Assembly: GCA_944358695.1 (NCBI GenBank)
Contig: CALVRM010000023.1
Span: 1-36,007, forward strand
From: an uncultured Bacilli bacterium
GTDB taxonomy: Bacteria > Bacillota_I > Bacilli_A > RF39 > UBA660
DNA: 36,007 bases
Direction of reading: 5' to 3'
The position numbers and the translations under genes are program-made. Each line of letters starts with the position of its first letter. Position 1 is the first letter of the stretch. The notes beneath the pieces are model-generated. The model was not told where the DNA came from. It did not search any database and saw only the letters and a program-made list of their open reading frames with translations. Shown one piece after another: positions 23,948 to 32,700 of this stretch.

Positions 23948-24180
23948 GAATTTCAGATAACGGTGTGGAATGTTCTTAGGCATATTCCATATGAAAGGAC
24001 TATTAGTTATGGCGCTATTGTTCAAGAAATTGAGAAAATTATAGCTCATAAAGTTTCCGCACAAGCAAGTAGGTGGGAAGTTAGATGTAATCTTATTTCA
24101 ATAATTATCCCATGTCACTAAGTAGTTGGGGTGTAGATACGCCCCAGTTCTATGACATTTTAGAACGAGAAAGGGTTTAA
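23948..24180 (+). pseudogene. ogt: Remnant of methylated-DNA-protein-cysteine methyltransferase
   Basis: Reading from 23948, 57 codons match the C-terminal domain of Ogt/MGMT suicide repair proteins. They include FQITVWNVLRHIPYERTISYG, then the active-site block SIIIPCH with its acceptor cysteine. A stop (TAA, 24119-24121) stands where the invariant Arg of PCHRV belongs. After it VVG is still readable, another stop follows, and LERERV appears in a different frame (24160-24177). The N-terminal half, the Asn hinge region and the glycine loop are lost or garbled. The gene is therefore dead through truncation, stops and frameshift. No intact copy is seen in the window. Confidence 0.85.
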
Positions 24181-24216
24181 AATTATAGGCTTTTTATTTA
24201 AAATTTGCAAAAATTA

Positions 24217-24245
24217 TTGTCATGATTTTTTGAATATGTTATAAT
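24217..24245 (+). promoter_or_regulatory. Promoter of the DUF1292-coiled-coil operon
   Basis: TTGTCA, 17 bases, TATAAT, with TGT before the -10. The first gene starts at 24272. Confidence 0.75.
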
Positions 24246-24271
24246 GTACTTTAGAATAGGAGGGCTTAAAT

Positions 24272-24532
24272 ATGGAAAAAAAGATTAAAGTTATTAATGA
24301 AAACGGGGAAGAGATAGAAGCAGAGGTACTATTATATTTTAGTTTAGACAGTACAGGAAATGATTATATCTTATATACATTTGGGGAAAAAGATGATCAA
24401 AAGATGGAGACTATTCACGCTTCAATTTTAAATAAGTCTGAAGACGGTTATAAACTAGAAACTATGCCTGATGAAGATTGGGAAACTGTAAAAGAAGTAA
24501 TGCGCGAAATTATAAGGAATGAAGAGGAATAA
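24272..24532 (+). CDS. DUF1292 domain-containing protein (YrzB-like)
   Basis: A small acidic cytosolic protein of 86 residues from the DUF1292 family. The pattern is an initial beta-strand region (KKIKVINENGEEIEAEVLLYF) and a YILYTFGE core, ending in a Glu-rich helix (DWETVKEVMREIIRNEEE). In many Firmicutes DUF1292 genes sit beside ruvX/yrrK and mreB-related loci; here the partner is a long coiled-coil protein two bases downstream. Function is unknown. ATG 24272 follows AGGAGGGC and a good promoter. Confidence 0.82.
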   Translation: MEKKIKVINENGEEIEAEVLLYFSLDSTGNDYILYTFGEKDDQKMETIHASILNKSEDGYKLETMPDEDWETVKEVMREIIRNEEE

Positions 24533-24534
24533 AA

Positions 24535-26226
24535 ATGGAAATAAAAGAAATAATATATGGGGGTAGTAAAGCTGTTAAAATTACGGAAATAATGCGCCGT
24601 GATTTGGATTCTTACAATCAAAGAAAACAGGAAGTGGCTAGTTTTGAAGAAGAAATTGCTAAGCAAGAACAGGAAATTAATGAGAAAAAATCTGAAATTT
24701 CAGAGTTAAATGTTCAAGCTAGTAGTGAGGATAAAAAAGAGGTAAAAGAGGCTACCAAGAAAATAAAATCTTTAGAAAAAGAAATAAATAAAATTGATGA
24801 TAATATTAAACATATGCGTGATAAAATGAAAAAACTAACTGATAAACATAATAAAACTCAGTTAGTTGGTGTAACTTTAAATTCTTTCCCTGAAAAAGAA
24901 AAAATCGAAAATCAAGAGGTGGTAGAGGATGGTGAAATGACACCAGTGCAACCGGAACAAGTTGAAATGCCAGTTGTAACAGTCGTTCCTCCTATCACAC
25001 AGTTCCCTGATCAAATACCAGTTCAGCCAGCGGAAGAAAATGTATCAGAGAATGAAATGGAAAACGAAATTGATGAAGGCGGAACTTTGGCTAATCCATC
25101 AATAACTGAAGATGGAGAAACGGTTGGTTTTGAACAAGAAAATAATGCGGCGAATAATAATGTACAACAATCGGATTTGCCAGCGGAATCAGACAACAAT
25201 TTTTCTTCTGAATTAGATGATGATTTTGAAATTGATGAATCAACAGTTGAACCTACGGTGGATGAACCGGCAGTACCAGTTAATCCTACACCAATTAATC
25301 CAGATTATAGTGATTTTGATGATTTAAATATTACTGAAAGTGAAGCTGACCAGATTTGGGAAGGACTTCAAAATATCGATTTATATGATACTGAAGCACC
25401 TAAAATGTATGATGAAACTACAAATTATGAGCCAGTTTCGGAGCCATTAAAGGAAGTAGAGACTGTTAGTGATAATGTTAGTGAGCCAGAGCAAGTTATG
25501 CCGGAAAAAACTGAAGAAGAAATTAAGCAAGAAGTTCACAACGATATTGAGCAGAGTATTCCGATAGTTGAAGTTCCAGCACCTGTAAGCACCGAGGCAG
25601 TGATAGATCAAGTATATGATGAGGTTGGAGTTAGGCCTGAAGAAGAGCCAAAAGAAAGAGATTTAAAAAATTTAACTTTATTTAAAGATTATGCTGATTA
25701 TGTGTTTACTTTTGGACAAAAACATTATGCTAAGGATGCTTTAACTCCAGTTGAAATTGCGGCTTTAGATGATGTTAAAGATTTCTTAACAGAAAAGGCT
25801 TTTGAAACAAAACGAGCTACACAATATAATAAAATCGATAACGAAAATAAAAAATTAAAGAAAAAAGTGGTAACACTTGGTAAGGAATTTACCAAAAATG
25901 TTGATAGTATTTCTGCTGAATATTCCGCATCAGTTGAAAAGTTGACTGAAATGGCAGAGGCTGCTAAGGAGCAAGCTGAAGCTGATAGAGTTGAAAAAAT
26001 TCAAACGCAGAAATTAAATGATTCTTTAACTGATACGATTAATGATCAATCACAAAATATCGAAAATTTAACTAATGAAAATAGTGAATTGCAAAGTACA
26101 ATCGAAAAGCAGAAAGCACAAATTGCCGATCTGGAAAAGCAGAATGAGAAACAAGCAGCAAAAATTAAGGATTTTGAAGAAAAACTTAATACAGTTTTTG
26201 GAATCGTTAAAGAAGTTAGTAATTAG
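24535..26226 (+). CDS. Large acidic coiled-coil protein, unknown function
   Basis: I do not recognise this 563-residue protein. It has three parts. An N-terminal domain begins MEIKEIIYGGSKAVKITEIM and continues into a coiled coil (about 25-110, rich in E, K, Q). A long Pro/Glu/Val-rich, probably disordered middle follows (about 115-370). The C-terminal part has a short conserved-looking block (LFKDYADYVFTFGQKHYAKDALTP) and a second coiled coil of about 120 residues up to the end. There is no signal peptide or membrane segment. It is coupled to DUF1292 and ends at a terminator. The shape resembles cytoskeletal or scaffold proteins, but this is only a guess. Confidence 0.75.
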   Translation: MEIKEIIYGGSKAVKITEIMRRDLDSYNQRKQEVASFEEEIAKQEQEINEKKSEISELNVQASSEDKKEVKEATKKIKSLEKEINKIDDNIKHMRDKMKKLTDKHNKTQLVGVTLNSFPEKEKIENQEVVEDGEMTPVQPEQVEMPVVTVVPPITQFPDQIPVQPAEENVSENEMENEIDEGGTLANPSITEDGETVGFEQENNAANNNVQQSDLPAESDNNFSSELDDDFEIDESTVEPTVDEPAVPVNPTPINPDYSDFDDLNITESEADQIWEGLQNIDLYDTEAPKMYDETTNYEPVSEPLKEVETVSDNVSEPEQVMPEKTEEEIKQEVHNDIEQSIPIVEVPAPVSTEAVIDQVYDEVGVRPEEEPKERDLKNLTLFKDYADYVFTFGQKHYAKDALTPVEIAALDDVKDFLTEKAFETKRATQYNKIDNENKKLKKKVVTLGKEFTKNVDSISAEYSASVEKLTEMAEAAKEQAEADRVEKIQTQKLNDSLTDTINDQSQNIENLTNENSELQSTIEKQKAQIADLEKQNEKQAAKIKDFEEKLNTVFGIVKEVSN

Positions 26227-26252
26227 AGCAAGTTAGGCGCTTGTTCTTTTTT
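26226..26252 (+). terminator. Rho-independent terminator
   Basis: GAGCAAG, loop TTAGGCG, CTTGTTC, then six T, right after the coiled-coil gene. Confidence 0.85.
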
Positions 26253-26271
26253 AGTTTAATAGCGAATTTTG

Positions 26272-26300
26272 TTGTTTTTTGTTATTGACCATAGTATAAT
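26272..26300 (+). promoter_or_regulatory. Promoter of the NfeD-paraslipin operon
   Basis: TTGTTT, 17 bases, TATAAT, 18 bases before the NfeD ATG. Confidence 0.65.
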
Positions 26301-26318
26301 ATAAGCAGGAGGGATAAG

Positions 26319-26753
26319 ATGGAACAATGGTATGTTTGGCTTGCAGTGGTAATAATTTTAGCATTTTTAGAAGCTACAACAGTTAATTTGACGACTATTT
26401 GGTTTGTTGCCAGTGGGTTAGTAGCTTTAATTATTTCGTTTTTTACCGATAATTACATTATTCAGTTTGGCGTTTTTGTCATTTTAGGGGTTATTCTTTT
26501 AGTAACTACTAAACCATTATTAGAAAAAGCTTTAAAGTCTAGAAAAGAGGCGACTAATGCTGAGAGGGTTATTGGAATGGAAGCGGTAGTTACAGATAAG
26601 ATAACTAGAAATCAAACAGGTGCAGTAAAAGTTGATGGGAAATATTGGACAGCCTATGCTGATAAAACAATAAAAGAAGGCGAAGTTGTCAAAGTTTTAG
26701 CAATCAACGGTGTTAAGTTAAAAGTTGAACAGTTAAAGGGGGAAGAAAGATGA
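26319..26753 (+). CDS. NfeD family membrane protein
   Basis: A 144-residue short-type NfeD protein. Two to three membrane helices span about 4-70 (WYVWLAVVIILAFLEATT, IIQFGVFVILGVILLVTT). They are followed by the C-terminal OB-fold domain (about 80-140: RVIGMEAVVTDKI, GAVKVDGKYWTAYA, GEVVKVLAINGVKLKVE). NfeD proteins partner with SPFH/stomatin proteins in membrane microdomains, and here the partner gene overlaps the stop by four bases (ATGA, 26750-26753). The protease domain of long NfeD proteins is absent. The ribosome site is AGGAGGG. Confidence 0.92.
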   Translation: MEQWYVWLAVVIILAFLEATTVNLTTIWFVASGLVALIISFFTDNYIIQFGVFVILGVILLVTTKPLLEKALKSRKEATNAERVIGMEAVVTDKITRNQTGAVKVDGKYWTAYADKTIKEGEVVKVLAINGVKLKVEQLKGEER

Positions 26754-27637
26754 GTGTTTTTTTAGTAATTTTAGTTTTAGTAATAGTAATTATTATACCT
26801 AACGTTAAGGTGGTACCACAATCAAAATGTTATATTATTGAAAGACTTGGATCATATTATACAACTTGGAGTAATGGCTTGCATTTTAAAATACCGTTTG
26901 TTGATAGGGTGTCAGCCATAGTAAGTTTAAAGGAGATTGTTAAAGATTTTCCTCCACAACCAGTTATCACTAAAGATAATGTTACTATGCAAATTGATAC
27001 AGTAGTTTATTTTCAAATTACTGATCCTAAATTATATACTTACGGAGTTGAAAATCCGATTAATGCGATCGAAAATTTGACGGCAACGACACTTCGTAAT
27101 ATTATTGGTGAATTAGAATTAGATCAGACTTTGACTTCGAGAGATGTAATTAATTCTAAAATGCGTGCTATTTTGGATGAGGCTACTGATCCGTGGGGTA
27201 TTAAAGTAAATCGTGTGGAAGTGAAAAATATTTTGCCACCGCATGATATTCAAGAAGCGATGGAAAAACAAATGCGTGCGGAACGTGAACGTCGTGAATC
27301 TATTTTAAAAGCCGAAGGTGAAAAAAAATCTAGTATCTTGATTGCGGAAGGTGAAAAGCAAAGTGCAATTTTAAGAGCTGAAGCTGATAAAGAATCACAA
27401 ATTAGGATCGCTGAAGGTGAAGCTGAGGCAATTTTAAAAATTAATCAAGCTGAGGCTGAGAGTATTAGGATGATTAAAGAGGCTAAAGCTGATCAGACAG
27501 TACTTACTTTAAGAAGTTTTGAAGCATTGGCTAAAGTTGCTAATGGTAATGCGACTAAAATTATTGTGCCATCTGAGCTGCAAAATTTGGCAACGCTTGG
27601 AACAACGCTAAGTGAAATGTTTAAGGATAAAAAATAG
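26750..27637 (+). CDS. SPFH/stomatin-like protein (paraslipin)
   Basis: A 295-residue band-7 protein that builds flotillin- or stomatin-like membrane assemblies with NfeD. It has an N-terminal hydrophobic anchor (about 2-17) and the SPFH domain (about 20-185, with RLGSYYTTWSNGLHFKIPF and the stomatin block QMRAERERRE near 180). A charged helical region with repeated AEGEKK/AEGEKQ/AEADKE/AEGEAE units (about 190-250) drives oligomerisation. The length matches bacterial QmcA/YbbK-like paraslipins. The start is coupled to NfeD and preceded by AAAGGGGGAAG, one of the most G-rich ribosome sites here. Confidence 0.93.
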   Translation: MSVFLVILVLVIVIIIPNVKVVPQSKCYIIERLGSYYTTWSNGLHFKIPFVDRVSAIVSLKEIVKDFPPQPVITKDNVTMQIDTVVYFQITDPKLYTYGVENPINAIENLTATTLRNIIGELELDQTLTSRDVINSKMRAILDEATDPWGIKVNRVEVKNILPPHDIQEAMEKQMRAERERRESILKAEGEKKSSILIAEGEKQSAILRAEADKESQIRIAEGEAEAILKINQAEAESIRMIKEAKADQTVLTLRSFEALAKVANGNATKIIVPSELQNLATLGTTLSEMFKDKK

Positions 27638-27661
27638 GCTAGTCTTTTTTCTTTACAATTG

Positions 27662-27691
27662 TTGACACAAAGTGTAAGAAAGCGGTATAAT
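27662..27691 (+). promoter_or_regulatory. Near-consensus promoter
   Basis: TTGACA, 18 bases, TATAAT. It drives the unknown gene that starts at about 27722-27746. Confidence 0.8.
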
Positions 27692-27721
27692 GTAAATAGG
27701 TAATAGAGACTTGGAAAATGG

Positions 27722-29170
27722 GTGATCAGGGTGGCAGAAGAAAATATGAAAAAACCGAAATTCAGTGAGATAAAAACTTGGCTTCAAGAACATTTAGATG
27801 AGCCTAATAATTTAATATTAAAGAATGATAAAACTAGTAGGATTGTCACTGTTAATTCGCTTTCTGGGGTAAAAGAATATACAATTCCTTTAAAGCCTTT
27901 GAAACCTAGTGATAACGCTACTGAAAAAGAGATTTTAGAATTTAAACAATCACTTATGCATTTTAGAGAAGCATGGGTTGATGTTTATTTAGGTTGCTTG
28001 GATTATTTAAAAGAAAATGTTGCCGTATTGTTTGGAACAGGGAAAATTAATCATTCAGAAGATGGTAACACAGTTATAGTTGGTAAACGTGAGTTTGCGT
28101 TTAATGATGAAATGGATAGTATTGACTATATCAGCATGCTAGAAGCAGTTTCTACGGCTTATGCGGAGGAGAGTAAAAAAACAATCACGCCTTCGCCAAT
28201 TGCGGTTCATAAAATCACTGTGCCACTAGATCCAGTTGATAGTGTACCTAAAAAATCAAAAGCGGAAGATGTGTTAAGTGGAAATGTGAAACTTACTAGT
28301 TTACCAACGGGAACTTACCATGTTACTAGTAAGCAAATGGATTTAGAAAAAAAAGCGATTGTTCCTGAGCCTGATAGCTATAATGGAAATAGTACCATAG
28401 AGGTTATAGCGCCAGTAAATCAAGAGATAAAGATGGCCCAAGAAAAAGAAATAGCACCAACGAGAAAACGTGTTAGAGTTGATTATGCTAGATTAAAAGC
28501 TTTACGAGAAATGAAAACGGTGTACGCTAAATTGCCTGATGATGAACGTTTAGCAAAATCTGATTGTGATTCATTACGTGATATGGAGATTATATTTGTT
28601 CCTAGTTCGATTTCTAATAAAAGTGAGCCAATTTTTAGTGATAATATTGATTTGCTTCAAGGTGTGATACCTAATGTTCCTAGAGCCGCGTTTATCAGTG
28701 GTAAAGCTGTTTCATTGGAAAAGGTGCCAAAAGAGGCTTTAAAAATCATTAAATTATGTAGTGAAACGGTTAATTCTGGGGTTATATGCTATGAAGTTAA
28801 TAATCCAGCCTTGCGAGATTTAATTGATAATAAAGAGGAATTTTTATCATCTATTATGGCTGTTGAGAAGTTAGCTGAGGTTTTAACTAATGAGGGATAT
28901 AGTTCATTAATTTGTATGGACCTTGACGTTCGACATGCTTATGATGCTGTAAATATGGAATTTAGACCGAGCTATCAAAGCCAATATCCTATTTTAACTA
29001 GAATATCATCTAGACAATTAGATGAGGTAGATAATAGTATGAACTTGATTGTTATGGATCCGGGCTATGAAAGTGATCAAATTATGGTTGATAGCGGGAT
29101 ACAGAATTATATAAGTCAAACTATTAAGGGAGCAACGAAAACTAAAATGTCAAGTCAGAAGGCTGCTTGA
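27722..29170 (+). CDS. Large hypothetical protein (about 480 aa)
   Basis: I do not recognise this protein. The start is uncertain: GTG 27722, GTG 27731 and ATG 27746 are all in frame. ATG 27746 has AGGGTGG 11 bases upstream and begins MKKPKFSEIKTW. It is soluble, with no signal peptide or membrane helix. An N-terminal domain (about 10-150) includes FREAWVDVYLGCLDYL. A linker rich in Pro, Lys and Ser covers about 165-255, and a basic stretch (APTRKRVRVDYARLKALREM) follows. The C-terminal domain of about 200 residues includes LAEVLTNEGYSSLICMDLDV and ends in a Lys/Ser-rich tail. No catalytic motif is visible. It is monocistronic with a strong promoter. Confidence 0.72.
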   Translation: MIRVAEENMKKPKFSEIKTWLQEHLDEPNNLILKNDKTSRIVTVNSLSGVKEYTIPLKPLKPSDNATEKEILEFKQSLMHFREAWVDVYLGCLDYLKENVAVLFGTGKINHSEDGNTVIVGKREFAFNDEMDSIDYISMLEAVSTAYAEESKKTITPSPIAVHKITVPLDPVDSVPKKSKAEDVLSGNVKLTSLPTGTYHVTSKQMDLEKKAIVPEPDSYNGNSTIEVIAPVNQEIKMAQEKEIAPTRKRVRVDYARLKALREMKTVYAKLPDDERLAKSDCDSLRDMEIIFVPSSISNKSEPIFSDNIDLLQGVIPNVPRAAFISGKAVSLEKVPKEALKIIKLCSETVNSGVICYEVNNPALRDLIDNKEEFLSSIMAVEKLAEVLTNEGYSSLICMDLDVRHAYDAVNMEFRPSYQSQYPILTRISSRQLDEVDNSMNLIVMDPGYESDQIMVDSGIQNYISQTIKGATKTKMSSQKAA

Positions 29171-29177
29171 TATTTTT

Positions 29178-29206
29178 TTGATTTTATGTTATTACTGACG
29201 TATAAT
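29178..29206 (+). promoter_or_regulatory. Promoter of the ABC exporter gene
   Basis: TTGATT, 17 bases, TATAAT, 20 bases before the ATG at 29227. Confidence 0.75.
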
Positions 29207-29226
29207 TAATATAGCGAGGTGAAAAA

Positions 29227-31551
29227 ATGTTAAAATTAACGAAAGTAAAAAAAAGTTATAAAACTGGTAATTTTAAACAGCATGCTTTAAAGGGTATTAG
29301 TTTAAAATTTCGTGATAATGAATTTGTAGCTGTTTTAGGTCCCTCTGGCAGTGGGAAGACAACGCTGTTAAACATTATTGGTGGACTGGATAATTATGAT
29401 AGTGGTGATTTAATTATCAATGGTAAATCAACTAAACACTTTAAAAATGCTGAATGGGATGCTTATCGTAATAATTCAGTTGGCTTTATTTTTCAAAGTT
29501 ATAATTTAATTCCGCATATTACTATTTTAGAAAATGTCGAAATGGGCATGACATTAAGTGGAGTTGGCACTAAAAGCCGTAAAGAGAAGGCTTTAGAACT
29601 GTTAAAAAAAGTTGGCCTTGAAGAACATAGTCATAAAAAACCTGCTCAGTTATCTGGTGGACAAATGCAAAGAGTGGCGATTGCTAGGGCTTTGGCTAAT
29701 GACCCAGATATTATTTTGGCAGATGAACCAACTGGAGCTTTAGATACAAAAACTAGCAAACAAATTATGAATTTAATTAAAGAAATTGCTAAAGATAAGT
29801 TAGTTATTATGGTTACCCATAATCCAGAGTTAGCTAATGAATATGCTAGTAGAGTTGTGGAAATGCGTGATGGCGAAGTTATTAATGATAGCAATCCTTT
29901 AACTGATACTACTAAAGAAGATAATAGTTTTTCTTTAAATAAAACTTCAATGGGCTTTTTTACCGCTTTAAAATTATCTTTTAATAATATCAAAACTAAA
30001 AAAGGAAGAACGGCGTTGACAGCTTTTGCTTCTAGTATTGGAATTATCGGTATCGCCCTTATTTTGTCACTTTCAAATGGTTTTAAAATTGAGGTTGATA
30101 ATTTCGAGCAAAATTCATTAGCGCAATCACCAATTATGGTTACTAGTCAGGCTATGAAAATGGATGAGGAAACGGTGAAGAAAATTTATGGAAATGATGA
30201 GCTTGAAAAGTACCCAAAAACTAAAACGGTGTATGCACAGGAAGATGTTGTAGATTCGGTGTTGCATAATAACAAAATTACTCAAGATTATATTGATTAT
30301 CTTGAAAAACTCGATAAAGATAAAATATCAGGATATACTTATGAAAAAGGGACAAATATAAATATTGTGCGTAAAAATAATGACAATACTTATTCAAAAG
30401 TGGAAATGCCAAGTGGAACTGTAACCGATAGTATGCAATTATGGACTTTGTTACCTAGTAATCCTAATAAAGGTGAGGATGGAGTTATTGAAACTAATTA
30501 TGACATTTTAGCTGGTGAACTTGATGAGAAAACTCCGGGCTTGATTTTACAAGTTAATAGTAAAAATCAGGTTTCAGCTTCTATTCTTAAACAATTAGGT
30601 TTCGATGACAAAGATCAGGTTAGTTTTGCTGATATTATGAAAAAAGAACTTAAGGTTATAGTTAATGACGATTATTATCAAAAAATTGGCAGCAATTTTA
30701 TTCCAAATCAAGATTTAGAAAAAATGTACAATAGCACTAATAGTATTACAGTTAAAGTCCAAGCGATTATACGCGGTAAAGACGGAAAAGAAATGGTTAC
30801 CAATAATAGTGGTTTAGGCTATACTAATGCTTTAACTGAAGCTATTATTGATAAAAATAAAAATTCTGAAATTGTGCAAGCACAAGATAAAGTTAATTAT
30901 AATGTTTTAACCCACCAAGAATTTGATGATAAAGCTGGGAGTACAAATACGAAAGATATTATGATGGGATATTTGGGTGCGGAAGCGTTACCAGTTGCTA
31001 TTTATATTTATCCAAAGGATTTTGACACTAAGGATTATGTTACTGATTATTTAGATAATTATAATAAAAATAAAGATGAAGAAGACACTGTTCAATATAC
31101 TGACACAGCAGAAATGATTTCCTCTTTAACTGGTAACATTATGGATGCTATTACTGTGGTACTTGTAGCATTTTCTTCAATTTCGTTAGTTGTATCGTCT
31201 ATTATGATTGGTATTATTACTTATATTTCGGTTTTGGAACGAACTAAAGAGATTGGGATTTTAAGAGCCCTTGGTGCGCGTAAAAAGGATATTAAACGAG
31301 TGTTTAATGCTGAAACATTTATAATTGGGGTATTTTCTGGATTGTTAGGAATTGGCATTGCTTATTTATTAACCATTCCAACGAATATTATTATTGAAGA
31401 CTTATCAGGTTTAGCTAATGTGGCTAAATTAAATCCGGTTCACGCCCTTATCTTAATTTTCATTAGTATGGCATTAACGGTAATTGGTGGAGCAATTCCA
31501 GCCAATATGGCATCTAAAAAAGACCCGGTGGAAGCACTACGTACTGAATAG
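29227..31551 (+). CDS. MacB-like ABC transporter, ATPase fused to FtsX-type permease
   Basis: A 774-residue single-chain exporter of the MacB/LolCDE/FtsX superfamily. The ATPase domain covers about 1-225: Walker A GPSGSGKT (38-45), LSGGQ (142-146) and Walker B IILADEP (162-168). The permease half has a first membrane helix at about 262-285. A large extracytoplasmic domain of about 330 residues follows (IMVTSQAMKMDEE to TAEMISSLTG), then three helices near the C-terminus (about 635-765) with the FtsX signature ERTKEIGILRALGARKKDI. Such proteins move lipopeptides, bacteriocins or signals, or transmit force; the substrate is not shown here. No two-component system or antibiotic genes adjoin. The gene is monocistronic, between its own promoter and terminator. 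Confidence 0.92.
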   Translation: MLKLTKVKKSYKTGNFKQHALKGISLKFRDNEFVAVLGPSGSGKTTLLNIIGGLDNYDSGDLIINGKSTKHFKNAEWDAYRNNSVGFIFQSYNLIPHITILENVEMGMTLSGVGTKSRKEKALELLKKVGLEEHSHKKPAQLSGGQMQRVAIARALANDPDIILADEPTGALDTKTSKQIMNLIKEIAKDKLVIMVTHNPELANEYASRVVEMRDGEVINDSNPLTDTTKEDNSFSLNKTSMGFFTALKLSFNNIKTKKGRTALTAFASSIGIIGIALILSLSNGFKIEVDNFEQNSLAQSPIMVTSQAMKMDEETVKKIYGNDELEKYPKTKTVYAQEDVVDSVLHNNKITQDYIDYLEKLDKDKISGYTYEKGTNINIVRKNNDNTYSKVEMPSGTVTDSMQLWTLLPSNPNKGEDGVIETNYDILAGELDEKTPGLILQVNSKNQVSASILKQLGFDDKDQVSFADIMKKELKVIVNDDYYQKIGSNFIPNQDLEKMYNSTNSITVKVQAIIRGKDGKEMVTNNSGLGYTNALTEAIIDKNKNSEIVQAQDKVNYNVLTHQEFDDKAGSTNTKDIMMGYLGAEALPVAIYIYPKDFDTKDYVTDYLDNYNKNKDEEDTVQYTDTAEMISSLTGNIMDAITVVLVAFSSISLVVSSIMIGIITYISVLERTKEIGILRALGARKKDIKRVFNAETFIIGVFSGLLGIGIAYLLTIPTNIIIEDLSGLANVAKLNPVHALILIFISMALTVIGGAIPANMASKKDPVEALRTE

Positions 31552-31564
31552 GTTGACAAAAAAC

Positions 31565-31593
31565 AAAAAGGCGCTATAATAGATGGCGTCTTT
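31565..31593 (+). terminator. Terminator of the ABC exporter gene
   Basis: AAAAGGCGCT pairs with GGCGTCTTTT (two G-T pairs), 13 bases after the stop codon, and the T run forms part of the stem. Confidence 0.7.
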
Positions 31594-31698
31594 TCATAAT
31601 GAAATGAATTGCTTTATGATAAATGCGTAATATTAACGAAGAACTTATAATTTAATTATTTTGAAAATTAGATTTTGTATGTGGTTTATAAAATACGG

Positions 31699-31723
31699 AA
31701 AAAGACAGAAATTGTCTTTTTTT
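31699..31723 (+). terminator. Rho-independent terminator upstream of msrAB
   Basis: AAAAAGACA, loop GAAAT, TGTCTTTTT and further T. It is a second terminator in the 219-base gap. Between the two (31594-31698) I see no ORF and no convincing promoter. Confidence 0.75.
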
Positions 31724-31770
31724 AAACATAATATTGGTTATTAATTCCATATTAATAGAAGGTGATACTT

Positions 31771-32664
31771 ATGAAGGAAATATATTTGGCCGGTGGTTGC
31801 TTTTGGGCAGTGCAGAAGTATGTCGATTTGATTTTTGGAGTTTTGGAAACAGAAGTAGGGTATGTGAATGGAAAGAGTGAGCGAACTAGTTATTTAAAAA
31901 TTTCCAAAACTTCTCATGCTGAAGCGGTGCATATCATTTATAATTCTAAAGTATTACCTTTAGAGAAATTACTTAATTATTATTATGAAATTATCGACCC
32001 TACTAGCTTGAATAAACAAGGCAATGATGTTGGGAAGCAGTATAGGACAGGAATATATTATACTGATAAAAACGATGTTCCTTTAATAATTAAGTCTTTG
32101 GAAGAACTCCAAAAAAAGTATGCAAAGAAAATCGTTATTGAAGTTGAAAAGTTAAAAAATTTTGTTAAGGCTGAAGGTTATCATCAAAACTTTTTAAAGA
32201 ATAATCCATTTGGCTATTGTCATATACCATTAGAAAAGTTTGAGGAAATTAAGGCTAAGCAATTTGATAATATGACTTATCGGGTTACTAAGTTTAAAGA
32301 AACGGAACCAGCTTTTGATAATGAATATGTTGATAATTTTGAAGCAGGTATATATGTTGACAGAGAAACTAATAAACCACTTTTTTCTTCAAAAGATAAG
32401 TATGATGCTAGATGTGGATGGCCTACTTTTTATAAATCTTCATTTGAAGATGAAATCGAAAAACATATAGATTTAAGAAATTTAACAATTAAAATGGAAG
32501 TTATGTCTAAAACTGGGAAAAATCATTTGGGGCACCTTTTTTATGATGGTCCAGTAAATTATGGTGGTAAAAGGTTTTGTATAAATAGTGCTGCGCTTAG
32601 ATTTATTCCTAAAGATAAGATGGTTTTAGAAGGCTTTGAGGATTATTTAAAATATGTTGATTAA
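31771..32664 (+). CDS. msrAB: Bifunctional methionine sulfoxide reductase MsrA-MsrB
   Basis: It repairs both S- and R-methionine sulfoxide in proteins. The MsrA half (about 1-155) carries GGCFW with catalytic Cys10 and the block DVGKQYRTGIYY. The MsrB half (about 165-297) has CGWPTF and the catalytic Cys270 in RFCINSAALRF, and lacks the paired CxxC zinc sites of some MsrB proteins. The order is A then B. The start is ATG 31771 (297 residues): GAAGGTGAT lies just upstream and the in-frame GTG at 31762 is part of it. The protein contains few resolving cysteines. Cys152 (FGYCHI) may act as one for MsrA. Confidence 0.93.
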   Translation: MKEIYLAGGCFWAVQKYVDLIFGVLETEVGYVNGKSERTSYLKISKTSHAEAVHIIYNSKVLPLEKLLNYYYEIIDPTSLNKQGNDVGKQYRTGIYYTDKNDVPLIIKSLEELQKKYAKKIVIEVEKLKNFVKAEGYHQNFLKNNPFGYCHIPLEKFEEIKAKQFDNMTYRVTKFKETEPAFDNEYVDNFEAGIYVDRETNKPLFSSKDKYDARCGWPTFYKSSFEDEIEKHIDLRNLTIKMEVMSKTGKNHLGHLFYDGPVNYGGKRFCINSAALRFIPKDKMVLEGFEDYLKYVD

Positions 32665-32695
32665 AGGTAAATAATAAGTTTATTTATCTTTTTTT
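32663..32695 (+). terminator. Rho-independent terminator of msrAB
   Basis: AAAGGTAAATAA, loop TAAGT, TTATTTATCTTT, then T. A 12-bp stem with one G-T pair, beginning in the stop codon. Confidence 0.85.
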
Positions 32696-32700
32696 ACATT

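Noticed and set aside
31553-31579. TTGACA...TATAAT after the ABC gene as a promoter for another small RNA
   Set aside because: The spacer is only 15 bases and the -10 lies inside the terminator hairpin of the ABC gene, so chance is more likely.
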